DNA of 64,000 nt from Leishmania mexicana MHOM/GT/2001/U1103. Taxonomy: Eukaryota; Euglenozoa; Kinetoplastea; Trypanosomatida; Trypanosomatidae. Within the stretch, counting starts at the first letter, position 1, and every line of letters begins with the position of its first letter. The notes beneath the pieces were generated by a model. It was not told where the DNA came from. It saw only the letters and a program-made list of their open reading frames with translations, and did no database searches. The DNA is taken from assembly GCF_000234665.1 (NCBI RefSeq), contig NC_018320.1, positions 372,001 to 436,000 of the forward strand. The letters are read 5' to 3'. Of this stretch, positions 32,281 to 43,258 are shown piece after piece. Made by a program: the position numbers and the translations under genes.

Positions 32281-32610
32281 ATACCGTGCTGCTCCCTCCT
32301 CGTTGTCGATGCCGATGCCTTTGCCGTCACAGAGGGAAGCGGTTGTGAGGCGAGGGGGGGGGAATGCTGGACGCTGTTGGCTACTTCTCTACTCATCTTG
32401 TCGTTCTGGGGCAGTCTGAGGCGTCGGTGAGCTGACGAGGAGACGGGCGCAGGGGCTATGTGCGTGGACGTCTGCGTCCCCAAGCCGATCCAGGGGCACA
32501 GGGCCGCGAGCCTCCGACCCACTCCGTCCTCTTGGTCTAGGTGCGTACCAGTACACGTGTACAACCGTATGCATGCACACACACACACACACACACTCCT
32601 GCTGATCCAT

Positions 32611-32937
32611 TCGCGGCACTGCCGCGGGGTCTGCTGTCTTCCCGCTCAGCGTGAGCGCCGACTGTTGTGGGTGTCATGGCGGCTGTCCGGCGGGAGCACA
32701 CAGAACAGTGGACGCCCACCTGACAGGCGCACAACACGCCACGAGGACGATGGCTTTACTGTGCTGTTACGGTCTCCCCCCTCTCTCTCCTGGGCCCGAG
32801 GCTGCAGGGCTCGCGCTGTTTTTCCCGGCTGCCCTTATCTCTGCTGTTGACCCGCTCCGCCACACCCCCGCCCGGCTCGCGTTTGCGGCGGGTCCTCGAG
32901 GCACTCTGTGCGTTTTTTCTTGGGCTACAAGAGATAC
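32611..32937. repeat. Dispersed repeat of about 325 bp, copy 2 (pairs with 10394-10720)
   Basis: Nearly identical to the copy inside the Stealth array 22 kb upstream, same orientation, with unrelated flanks on both sides. A CA repeat lies just before it (about 32576-32597). The very high identity in non-coding DNA points to recent movement or conversion. Confidence 0.8.
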
Positions 32938-34306
32938 CATTGTAGACTCTCCTGAAGGCGCACCTTGGATGGCGAATGGTGGCGGCTACCTCTCGCTCTC
33001 CTGCCCCTTCCTACGCCAGCGGATGCGCGTGCACGCGCATCTTTCTTTGTTCTGTGTACGCCTGCCTCGAAATACAGCGGTGCGCCGAGATCGGCGGAGA
33101 GGAGGAGGGGGGCGGGTCGATTTTCTTTCTCGTCCAGTGCAAGCGCGATGCTCGCTCCGCCTGTCAGCGCCACTTCTGGCTTAGCTTCGCTCTGCGGATG
33201 CTCCCCAGTGACGTCATGGGCCTCTTCTCTCTCGCTGTGTCCACTGTCCATGCCTTGCGAGCACGTCACGGCTCCACCCGGTGGGACGGGAAGCTGGAGG
33301 GACGGGTGGCTCCGCACTCTCGTCCGTGCACACAGGCACAGGCGTATAGGCGTACCGGTGCGCTTGTATGAAGAGACGCGCTCTGCTCCTGCCGGTATGG
33401 CTCTCTCGGTGTAAGCGGCACGACTCGCACACATGGCCTCGGGTGTACCTCGCTCTCCCGCCTCTTCTCTCTTTCTCTCTCTTTCACACACACACGCTGG
33501 CGAAGGTGAGGACGCACTCATCTGGAGGTCTGTCTGACTTCTTTGTTTTTCGCCTTGTGTTACGTCCTGACCCCCCTCCCCCTCTCTCTCCACCGCCACC
33601 ACCGCCAGTGCCTCTGTGTCATCGCCGCACCGGTGAACGATTGCTGTAGCGCTCGCCCATGTTGGCCGCCGAACGCTGCCTCATCACCATGGGTATTATG
33701 GTGTGTGCTGTCGCCCCATGCGCGAACAAGGAAAGAGGGGTATCATCAGCAGCGGCAGCGTCTGGATGGGACGCTGATGCTGCGCCGTCCTCCACCACTG
33801 CGCTCGGCCTCTCCCCTCTGCGCATGCACGCAACTTCATAGGACAAGCAGCGTGATTGCTGAGCGCGATGGCGGCGGGGGGGGGAGGAGATGAGTACGCA
33901 TGCTTATCGGCGCGGAGGGGGGAAGGGAGCACGGCTCGGCATCCTTCCTGCTAACCCAAGTTTTCTCCTGCGAGCAACTACGAGTCAGTAGCACTCACCC
34001 GCAGCGCTCACAGAGTGTGTGCTGAGCCAACGCCGGCTTCTCTTGCCTCCCCTCCACTCTGTCTCTCCGCCACCTCTCCCCTGCCCCTTCCTACCCGCCC
34101 TGCCCATCTTGCTCCCATGAGAAGTAAGTCGTGTCGTCGCCTGCATCGAACGCATGCGAGGGCGTTGCTCACGAAGGTGCCCCCTCTCTCCCACACCCGT
34201 ATGCTTATCTCTGCCTTGTATAGACACAATATCCCGCGCCACTTCCCATCACATGATTCCGTCACCACCGTCGCAGGCGCCAGGCCGACACGGAGTTCCA
34301 GTTGGG

Positions 34307-36094
34307 ATGGCTTCGGCACCCACCGAGCCCGACTCAGCGCTGATGGCACAGGAGAACATTACGCTGCTGCAGGCGCTGGTGCAGCCCACACGGTACCGCC
34401 GCCGTGTGCAGCCGCAGTTTGAGGCCTTTAGCCTCGATGACCCGGACTACGTGAAGTACAACCTAAAGGCCTACTGGCCCCGTCATCTCGACAGCGGTGC
34501 TGTAGCCGCTGACCGTGCTGCGCCGCGTCAGCCAGGGTCTGACAACCGCGGCAGTACCGCCTTAGCAGCGGTGGAGTCCTGCATGTCACAGGAACCACTT
34601 CGGCTGGCGAACGGCGCACCCCCGTCACCCTCGGCGGCATATGGTGGTCCGCAGCGCACGGAGTCGTGCAACATGGATCGTGATCAGCAGCCGCACTGCA
34701 AGGAACTCAGAACACGGTCGCCGCCGCTCCTTCCCGGTGCTGGTCGCAGAGGTGAAGGGGAGGGATCGCCCACCACGCTGTCGAGCTTCCACGGTGCGAG
34801 CGAACGGTACAGCGGCGACGACAACGTCGACAGTGCAGGTGGTTCATACGACCACACCGCATACAACGACGGCCACCGCCATCCAGAGCGACCGGCACCG
34901 CAGCACCCCAGAGGAGAGCCGCACGAGGGCTCGTCATCTTCGCGGCAAGAGACGGAGAACAGCAGTCGCCGCCCCTCCACGTACGACACCCAACCGGAGC
35001 GCGAGAGAAGGCACCGTGAAGAAGAGCGACCGGGAGGCCAGCTTCGCCACTCGAGCACTTCGAATGCCCACGCACTCAACGTCGACGGTGGCGCGCGCTG
35101 GCGCTCGGGACTCGGCGGCTGCGACGGCTCTGCCACGGCTGACTGCCACGACCAATATGGGCCTAGAGCTGGAGAGTACGGCGTAGACAGAAGCCGCCCG
35201 CAGCGCCTCCAGGTGACTCTGCCGGTGGGGACGCAGCATTATGGATGGCCGCACGCCGTCGGTGCCAACGGAGGCGCGAGTGGCACTGTCTGCGACGGTC
35301 AAGTGGGCGAAGTGGATGAAAGCGAGGGCTCGTATGGGGACGGCGGGGCAGAGTGGGGGGCTGCTCTCGATGAGTGGGATGATGACGGGGAAGGTGGTGC
35401 GGCCCCGGTCAGGGCGCACAACCTCTACGCCAACGACGGCGAGGAGTGGATGGACACGAGGGACGGTGCGTATCATAATCGCGATGGCGATGACGCTGAC
35501 AGCGAGCCCTTATATCTCCAGCCGCCTCCGCCCGCATCGAAGGAGCGGCAACCTCAGTGGTCTCTGCGTGCGTCGTTGCCAGCGGAGACGCCGGCTCCTC
35601 CATCACAGCATCGACATCAGCGCCCCACCAGGGATATCCAGCGGCAGGCGGCTGACGTGAGGGCGTTGCGGCCGTCGAGGAAAGGATCGCAGCAGTCGCG
35701 ACCCGTCGAGAGAGAGGTCGGCCAGTCTTCCAAGAGGGACAAGAAGATACGGTCGAGCAAGCACAACCCGCGCGCCTTCCTGAACAGGACGGCGCACACT
35801 TGGGTGTCGACGAGCACAACCACCACGGTGATCCTGCCTCCCGCCACGGTGCAGCTAGTGCCCATGCCCGCGTTTGCCATGGCCGAGGTGAGGCAGCCCG
35901 TGGATGGACACTGGGGTGCTGCTGCCGTGTTGCCCCCGCCGTCGCCATACTCTCTGAGTTCCCAATCGATGCCGGGATATCAGCAGCGGCGCTCGCGGAT
36001 GGAGGTGCTCGATGACAGCGGGAACTTCATCTCGAATGGGCGCAAGGACATTGGCAACTCCCTTCCATGCTTACCAAGCCGCAACACGGTATAG
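34307..36094 (+). CDS. Hypothetical protein, disordered, with a Thr-rich hydrophobic motif near the C-terminus
   Basis: 595 residues from the ATG at 34307. The frame is open from an earlier ATG at 34154, but the DNA between them is CT-rich and holds a good acceptor (AG 34222-34223), so the later start is preferred. The first 60 residues look structured (ENITLLQALVQPTRYRRRVQ; DPDYVKYNLKAYWP). The middle is long, polar and low-complexity, rich in Arg, Glu, His, Ser and Gly. At about 499-520 comes WVSTSTTTTVILPPATVQL, which resembles a motif in the next gene. The ending SRMEVLDDSGNFISNG looks conserved in style. No known domain. Confidence 0.65.
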   Translation: MASAPTEPDSALMAQENITLLQALVQPTRYRRRVQPQFEAFSLDDPDYVKYNLKAYWPRHLDSGAVAADRAAPRQPGSDNRGSTALAAVESCMSQEPLRLANGAPPSPSAAYGGPQRTESCNMDRDQQPHCKELRTRSPPLLPGAGRRGEGEGSPTTLSSFHGASERYSGDDNVDSAGGSYDHTAYNDGHRHPERPAPQHPRGEPHEGSSSSRQETENSSRRPSTYDTQPERERRHREEERPGGQLRHSSTSNAHALNVDGGARWRSGLGGCDGSATADCHDQYGPRAGEYGVDRSRPQRLQVTLPVGTQHYGWPHAVGANGGASGTVCDGQVGEVDESEGSYGDGGAEWGAALDEWDDDGEGGAAPVRAHNLYANDGEEWMDTRDGAYHNRDGDDADSEPLYLQPPPPASKERQPQWSLRASLPAETPAPPSQHRHQRPTRDIQRQAADVRALRPSRKGSQQSRPVEREVGQSSKRDKKIRSSKHNPRAFLNRTAHTWVSTSTTTTVILPPATVQLVPMPAFAMAEVRQPVDGHWGAAAVLPPPSPYSLSSQSMPGYQQRRSRMEVLDDSGNFISNGRKDIGNSLPCLPSRNTV

Positions 36095-38332
36095 GAGGAT
36101 GTGGTGCACCACAGCATGCCTGAGCTGTGATGGCGCGTGTGCAGGTCCACAACAGGACGGGGCGGGGAGGGGGAGGGAAGTGGCTCGCCAGCACGGATGT
36201 GTGTGTGTGTGTGTGGTCTCTCTCGCTTTTTCTTTTCGGTTTCATACCGCCCACCGCTTCGAGAATGCATAGTTGAAGAGGGTGAGCCTTGCCGGGGGTT
36301 GAGGCGATGGGGGGGGGGCTGCGTTGACGGCCAACGGAAGAGGAGAGTGCAGCAGCTCTCTGCATCTGGGCAGAAGGGGAGAGAGAGCGAGCGAGGCAGG
36401 TGGGGTGGGATGGAGGCAATCGAATGCGCGGACACGCACAGGCGAAGCTCGCTGGCAAACATCCCGCCCCTCCTGTGTGTGTGTGTGTAGGGGAGGGGTG
36501 AGGGGAGGCGGAGCGCGAAGCTTTATCACATGAAGCCGCTTACGCCTTTGACCTTGCCTTCTCGTTCTTGCTCTTGCCACACCCCAATCCCGCTTACCTC
36601 CACCTCCTCCAGGGGTCCTCCCCGCCGGAACGCCACACCCTCGAGAGGTTGGTACGGGTACCTGCCCCATAAACAGCGGCCAACCTTCTCCTCCTCCCTC
36701 TCCCACTGCTGTCCTTCGCCCACACGCCCGCACGGCCAAAGACGCCTCTGACCTTTTAATTTTTTGAAATTTCCGGCTGATCATTTCTTCTGCGCCTGTA
36801 TCCCCCCCTCCCTCCCCCCCCTCCGCACCCACGCGCATGCATGGGTCTGTCTCCTACCGCCCATGTCGGGCTGGTGCTTCTTTCCGCTAATACGTACCGT
36901 GCTCTTTTTCGCTTGGGGGGTGGGGGGGGGTGGGGACGGGGCTTCACTTGTTGGCGCCTCGGCTCGACCCTCGCCCCACATCTTCTCCCGTCGTCTTTGG
37001 GCCGCGCACGCGCTTTCCTCGCTGCCTCGGCGTTTGCTTGTTTCTGCGTTCTGTGCCAGTGCCGCACCCCCTTTGATGACTGGAGGAGAGGGGGGATGGC
37101 GCCGCAGTGCGCGGTATCTCCCCCCCCCCCCCACACACACATGGACCAGGACCCCTCCCCACCTCGTCCACTCGGTGCGTGCGTGTGTGTGTGGGAGGAA
37201 GCCTTGTAAAAGGCGGCGGCGGGGGAAGGGCTGTTGTGGGGTGGGAAGATGTGCATGTAGGATGTGTGTCGGTGTCGGCATCGCCCCCCCCTCCCCCCAC
37301 CTCTCACTTCCACGCTCTCTCAAACTGTTCGTGGGTTTCCTCCTTCCGTCTGCCGCTGTCTCTCGTGCCTTGTGCGTGCAGCTGCACGTGTGACGTCGCT
37401 GTGCTTCGGCGGCAGCGTGTGGTTGGCACCGATGCCCCTTTTCTCTCGGCTACTTCATTGATGTGCATGCCCCGTGTAGGGGTTTCCTCGAAGGAGAACA
37501 ACGACGGCGTGGACAAGAAGGCAGTGTCGAGGAGAGCACCGACGACAGCACATATCCTATGGCGCGTTGTCGTGAGCCCTGGGCTGCCGAACATTTGCTG
37601 GTCTGTCTCTCTCTCTGTGTCTGGGTAAGCGCAGAAGGTGTGGTGCGGAGAAGAAGAGCGAGAGGGGATGGCGACGATGGAGAGAGCATTATCCGTGTCC
37701 TGTGCTCGCCCCTTTCAAGTGAACTTCCATCGAACAGCATGGCTTGTCGACGCCCCACCCCACCCTCCCGAACCTATCCTTTCCTTTGCCTCGTCTCCGT
37801 GTCAAGCCTCTCTCCCTCTCTCCGCGGTGACTCTGTTGTCTTCGGTGCAGCGGCTGGCGTGCACTCTCAGCGCACAGAGGCTTCCACTTCACCAGGCGCC
37901 CACGCCCGTATAAACTCCTCCCCCCTCCATGTAAAGCCGAAACACACAGTGACACGTCATCACACGCGCGCATCTTCTTACCCAGTGACGATACCTCGCC
38001 CTCTCTCGCTCTCTCACAAGCACCTTGCCCGTCCCTCTCTCGGGCATCTGCATCCCTCCCCACTTGGACTGCCTCCCGCTCAACGTGCCCGCTCCCGCTG
38101 CTTGAGTCTCCATACCCTTACAGACCAGCACGAGGTTTCCAGTCAAGTTCATCGGGCGGACAGGAAAAACAGGCACACACACACACACATACTCCCACTC
38201 GTACACCATCGTGTGACACCATCGGCTTCGGCGGCAGTGCACACGCGTGTTCTCCCCCGATCGATCTTGTAAGCAGACCAATACCGGGTCCGCGGCAACG
38301 GCAGCAACCCGCCAGCAAAAAAGTTACACATC
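36095..38332. other. Intergenic spacer with a short SIDER-like fragment
   Basis: No gene supported. At about 37095-37210 is a short module with GGCGCCGCAGTGCGCGG, a C/CA run, GGACCAGGACCCC, GTCCACTCGG, a TG repeat and GGGAGGAAGCC. The same parts, in the same order, occur in pieces near 1978-2070 and 6975-7065. Upstream of the next gene, GTGTTCTCCCCCGATCGATCTTGTAAG gives a plausible acceptor at about 38271. Confidence 0.4.
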
Positions 38333-39322
38333 ATGGCCCACCTCGGCGGACACACGACTAAGCAGACCTACGTGACGAAATACACGACAGACATCGACCC
38401 TCGCATGCTGCCGGACTTTTCGACCCGCGGCGCCGTGCCAGCAGAAGGCTGGCGCGGTGATGAAGCGCCCAGGGAGCGACAGGCAAGCGCAAAGTATGCT
38501 TCACAACCGCCTTTCGGCCTGGAAGGGCATCATCACCCACTTCGGAATTCTTACAACTCACCGCCGCCTCACCACGGCGGCGCTCCTCCTCACGATCACG
38601 GCTGTCGCCAACACCCTCCCGCTTCCCATCACGACGAGTACGGATGCGGCGAGGCCTCGGCGTCAACATCGTCCGCCACTACCTCAGCCACTTCCAGCTC
38701 CAGCAGAGCCGATAATGGCAGTTCACACCGCTTGCGCAAGAAGTACACCACCACCACCGTCACAACGATCACCACCACCACGATCCTGCTGCCCAAGATG
38801 CAAGAGGCCTACGTATTCCCCTCTGTGACGTCCCATCACACGGACCAGCGGCAGAACGTGGGAGGAGCAGGCGGACCACACGCCATCGCAGGCGGCGGCA
38901 CGTACGAAGACGTGCAACCACCGCAAGGGCGTGGGCGCCTTTATGAGGTTGCCAATGGCAGCGAGAGTAGCAGCCAGCTTCAGGAGCCAAAATTTCACGC
39001 TGACAATCGTATCGTGCCATCGAAGATGCAGCTCGGCCCCAATGGCGAGGGCTCGCAGAGCTGGGAGTTCCGCCAGCACACGGAGAATCAGGTAGAAACA
39101 GAGGAGAGCCGGGGGCGGCTGCCCACGCTGCAGGACCTCGGTATCACGAGTTACTTTGCCACGGACAGCACAGGAAATGGAAGCGCGGCGCCGCGGCGGC
39201 GGGAGGTACCGTATGCTCCGGCGTCGCACAGCGCCAGTAACGGCGCTGCCCCGCTGCGGCAGCAGCCATGGGTGGCGGCGGAGACGCGGTACGAAGTGGA
39301 GGGCGGCAAGCGATACTACTAG
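38333..39322 (+). CDS. Hypothetical protein with a Thr-run motif, possible relative of the preceding gene
   Basis: 329 residues, ATG at 38333. The N-terminus (TYVTKYTTDIDPRMLPDF) looks folded or motif-like; a His/Ser/Pro-rich stretch follows. At about 136-160 is KKYTTTTVTTITTTTILLPK, matching in style the TTTTVILPP motif of the gene at 34307. The remainder is polar (QSWEFRQHTENQ; LPTLQDLGITSYF) and ends in EGGKRYY. No membrane segment or known domain. The two genes are adjacent, both polar and both carry the Thr-run followed by hydrophobics and Pro, so distant paralogy is plausible but unproven. Confidence 0.65.
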   Translation: MAHLGGHTTKQTYVTKYTTDIDPRMLPDFSTRGAVPAEGWRGDEAPRERQASAKYASQPPFGLEGHHHPLRNSYNSPPPHHGGAPPHDHGCRQHPPASHHDEYGCGEASASTSSATTSATSSSSRADNGSSHRLRKKYTTTTVTTITTTTILLPKMQEAYVFPSVTSHHTDQRQNVGGAGGPHAIAGGGTYEDVQPPQGRGRLYEVANGSESSSQLQEPKFHADNRIVPSKMQLGPNGEGSQSWEFRQHTENQVETEESRGRLPTLQDLGITSYFATDSTGNGSAAPRRREVPYAPASHSASNGAAPLRQQPWVAAETRYEVEGGKRYY

Positions 39323-42300
39323 GGAGGCATCGTGACACGCCATCCCCCCCTCCCCGCTTGGCTTTCGTGCGCAGCCTTATTCTCTGGTGTCACTGCTGAG
39401 CGCCAACGAGCCGTCCGTTGGCAGCCGGTGCGCCGGGATGGAAAAGTGACATCTGGCCCGCGTTCCAGCGCTTTCCTTTGCTCTTTGCTGCCGTTGGTGA
39501 TTTGCCTGTGAGACCCGTCCGGCACGCCTGCTTTGCTGTGCTGGCGCATGCGCATGCGGTCTCCCAGTAGAGAGCGCTCATGGAGGGGGTGTGCCACCAC
39601 CCACCCCCCTCCTCCTCCTCTTGTATGTACACGTATTGACGGCGATGGGAGCCGTCGGATGATTCCTCATTGTTGCCGTTCTTGGGTGTGCGCGTGCATT
39701 CGCCGTACAGGCTGTCCAACACGGTGGGCGCGCGTGGCCGCGCAAGCGTTCGCGCGTCCCTCCCCCTCCCCGCGGGTTGCACTCGACACGCTTCGCGCCG
39801 GACCACCGCCCCTCGGCCCACTTGCCGATCTTTCTGTTTTCGCCTTGTTTCCGTGGCATACACCGTTTTATGGTTTTCATATCCTGTGCCTTCATACTGG
39901 TGCCTTTCCTCATCTGTGTCTACCGTACGCCCCTCGGCCATTCATCACCCCGCCCCACCCTCGTCCACTCGGTGTGTGTGTGTGTCTGTGGGAGGAAGCC
40001 GTGCAAGCACCCCCGCCGCTCCCGCCCCTCTGTCCCCTGCCAAATGCTGCAACTAGTGGTGGTGGGTGGCAGGACCCAGGCACCCAGGGCGTGGCGAGGT
40101 CAGAGTGATGTATTCCGGCTGATGGTGGCGGCCAGGCCCTGGATGGCGCTGCGTCGGAGCGACCTGCGGCCGTGCACACGCCTCTGCCATCCGCATCATG
40201 CGGGGGTGTCGAGGCAACTCGAGTGTATGCCACCCCCGGCCGACTGCCCTGCTGGTGGGGGGGGGAGCCTGAGGCACATGGAGTGAGGTAGAGCTGGATG
40301 CAGGGGCGGTGCTGCGGTGGCTGAGTCGGCGCACTGCTGTACCGCACGTGTCTGGCGGCTGCCTCGCACCGGGTGGCGGGGGCCTGTGGTCGGGCCGCGA
40401 AGGGGGTGGGGTGGGGGTGGTCGAGTGGGGCGTGTGACTGGGTGCTGCACGGCCGCGGACTGGACGCGATGGAGAATACCTCGCATAGGGAAGAATGTCT
40501 CCGCTGCTTCCTTCGTGTGTTCTGCAACTGTGCATCATGTGCGGTGGGCGACGTGTGCCCTTACGTCTGCATCAGTGCGGGTGAGCCGGGGCGTTCGGGT
40601 GTCCTCCAACTTTTTCCTACGAAAGGGAGGCAACTGAATGCAGCGACATGTGTCTGTATGGTGTGCGGAAGGGGAGGGGGAGAGAGGGGGGAGGGAGGAG
40701 GTGTCAGTGTGGCGTGTCTGTGGAGAGGTGTTCCTGTTGATATGTGTAAATTCCTTTCGTCGAGGCTGCTCGACCACCACCGCCTCCCTTTTCCTGCTCT
40801 CCTCTTCGATCGGCACACGGCGAGCTCACCACCCCTCCGCTGTGATGCGCGCCTTTCTGTAGCCGTTGTTTCTTCGTGTTACTTTCATTGTCGTCATATC
40901 GCCTCTCCTTCGTTCCCTGTGCGCTCCACACTCCCCCCCCACCACCACACCACACCCTCCCCTTCCGTCGCGCGTGTTCATGCTCACACCGAAAGTGAGA
41001 GAGACACCCACACGCACAAGGATCATCGCGGCCACGGCACCGTGCGAACGCGCGCGGCTGCATTTTTAGCGCCGGTGCCTGTCTCCAGCAGATGATGCGG
41101 GGGGAGGGGGGAGGAGTGTTTTCTCCCTTATTCTGCCCGGCGCCTGCTCGCGCGGCAGTGGGCAGGTTCACTGCCGTCATGGCTGCTTGTCGCTTCTGGG
41201 GCCCGTGATGATGGAGGCGGAAGGCGAGGAACATGTGTATGTGTGTACCTGTTTGCGGGGGTGGGTGGGCATCATGGCGTGTGCGTGTCCGCCTCGGTTT
41301 CTCTGTATTGTACCCTCCCTTTTGCCAGCACTCTATCTCCTCTCTCTTGTCATGCTCAGAGAGGACGGCGCTGCGATCTTCAAGCGAAATGCGCGCCGCG
41401 GCTCAGCCGCCGCCGCCGCAGGTGAGTGACGTATGCACAGAAGAGGTAGAGAGAGGGCGCGCTCGAGAATAAAGATCGGCGAGACACCGCAGTGGCAGAC
41501 ATCGGGATGAGGGGGGTGGGTGCGTGGGGGAATGAGTAGGTCAGTGCGGCTTGATGTGATCCTTGTTCGCATGGAGGCCTCCAAGCCTTTCCATCCACGC
41601 TACATGCGCGCTTGCGTGTTTACGCATGACGGAGGGGCATGCTCCTCATCTCTCTCTCATGCGTGAACACACGTAGCTATGAACCTCCCCCTCCCTCTTC
41701 CTCCGCTTCCCCGCTGCCTCTTGCTTCTCTTGGAGGGCTTCTCTGGGCTGGCAGAGCGCGTGTGTTGGGAGGGAGACTCGTGCCACGTACGTTATGCATG
41801 CACGAGCACCCAGGCGCACACTCCCGCAGATGTCCATTTCTTTGTGTGTGACACGTTTCTCTCTCCGTCGCCGCCGTCGCCGTCGTCGTTGTCTCCGTCC
41901 CTACTCAACTCTGTATGCCTCCCACCCCTTCGACTTTTTCTGCCTCCTCTTTCTCTCGCTTCTTGTCGTGGATCGGCGGGTGACGCACACCCCCCTTCCC
42001 CTTCCCCTTCCCCTTTATCCGTGCACCCACGCACATATCGCTACGCGGAGGAACACGCGCACACACGCACACAGAGAAAAGAAAACAACAACGGTGAAAA
42101 GGCGCAGCACCGAGGAAATAGGCAGCAGCGACGTGAGACCACGTGGCACAAACTCGCCGAGCAGGACAGCGCGCACGTTCACCCAAAGCCTTCCTCTCCG
42201 ACGACAAGGGCAGAGCCTAACAATATATATATATATATATCTGGATAGATTTAGGAGGAGGGAGAGCTGAGCTGCCGAATCGTGCGTGAGCGCTGCTGCT

Positions 42301-43258
42301 CGAGTTTTTCTCCTTTGCCGACTGCCACGCTGCGCGTCCTTCTCGCTCGTCCTTTGCATCGCTTCCTCCTTGGTCCGCACACCCATGCGCACGGGGGCGC
42401 GTGCGTGCAGAGAGGCAGAAGAGACGAGACCGGGAGGGGACATTGCCCATTCATGCGGGGCAGCGGTGATTCGCTCCTCTTCTTCTTTGGCGTTCACACC
42501 GTCCGCACCGCCCCCGCTTCCGCTTGTCCGTGGCTGCACGCCCACGCCCCTTCTCGGCAGCCCTCCGGACGTGTGCCACCTTTTTTCTAGTCCGTCTTTC
42601 CAGCGCTTTGGCGGTGGTTCCTCTCGTGCAGCCACCGCACACCCCCGAAGCGGTGTCCATCCCTCCCTCGCCCCCCTCGCTCACACACACACACACATAT
42701 CTATATCTATATATAGATAGATATAAACATATACATACATATATACATATATACATATATATATATATACATACGTATTACATATTCTGTGTCCCTTTTC
42801 CCATCTTGCTCTCTTCTCCGGTGTCCGCTGGGCCACGCCATTCTTCATCCTCCATCCGTCGTTCTCTGTTGTCTTTTTTAAATTATTTTTCCGTCTGCCC
42901 ACCACCCACGTGAGCCAGCGGTGTCTGCCTTGGGTGTCTGTGTCTGTGTGCGCGACTCACGCGCGGTCGCAGGGGCTCATCCGCTCACCACTGCTGCTCC
43001 TCCTCGCCTTTTTCTGCCTTCTCTCTTTTGTGTGTGTGTGTGCGCTCCTCGTCCCAGCTCTTCGGACGTCCCGCTTCCTCCCCTTCAGCAGCAGGAACAG
43101 CAGAAGACTCAAGACGTGCCGTTATTGTGCTCCTTGCAGATTGCAGGCCTTCTCCGGCGTTTCCCTCGCATCCGAGTTGGGGTGTGGCCTTCCTCAGGAC
43201 CACCGCGTCCATCGCCATCCCTGAGCAAAGACTCCTTCTCCTCGTGCCATCTGGAGGA
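39323..43258. other. Long intergenic spacer
   Basis: Apart from the SIDER-like module, 3.9 kb of spacer without a supportable gene. TA-type microsatellites lie at 42222-42240 and 42697-42775. Probable acceptor of the next gene: CTTCCTCCCCTTCAG with AG at 43087-43088, about 170 bases before the ATG. Confidence 0.45.
39947..40383. mobile_element. SIDER-like retroposon module, copy 2
   Basis: Same module as at 7019-7450, same orientation, about 430 bases with few differences (small G-run changes near 40258, one missing CT near 40240). Here it is not followed by the RNase H relic. It lies about 620 bases downstream of a stop codon, the usual 3' UTR position for Leishmania SIDERs. The family name is inferred from context. 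Confidence 0.5.

Larger units (their letters stand above)
30087..34306. other. Long intergenic spacer with a repeat and a possible relic
   Basis: 4.2 kb. It contains the second copy of the dispersed repeat (32611-32937) and a stretch at about 31640-32280 that may be a worn coding sequence (both listed separately). CT-rich tracts near 33440-33490 and 34040-34120 and the TTATCTCTGCCTTGTATAG stretch (AG at 34222-34223) are probable processing signals for the gene at 34307. Confidence 0.4.

Noticed and set aside
41780..42250. Possible small protein in the spacer before 43259 (frames at 41679-42270)
   Set aside because: Ser/Pro/Arg/His-rich translation of CT- and CA-rich DNA with no domain, start context or composition change.
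43028..43258. N-terminal extension of the 2133-residue protein
   Set aside because: It starts at TTG, contains a TG repeat and a good splice acceptor, and has no ATG before 43259.
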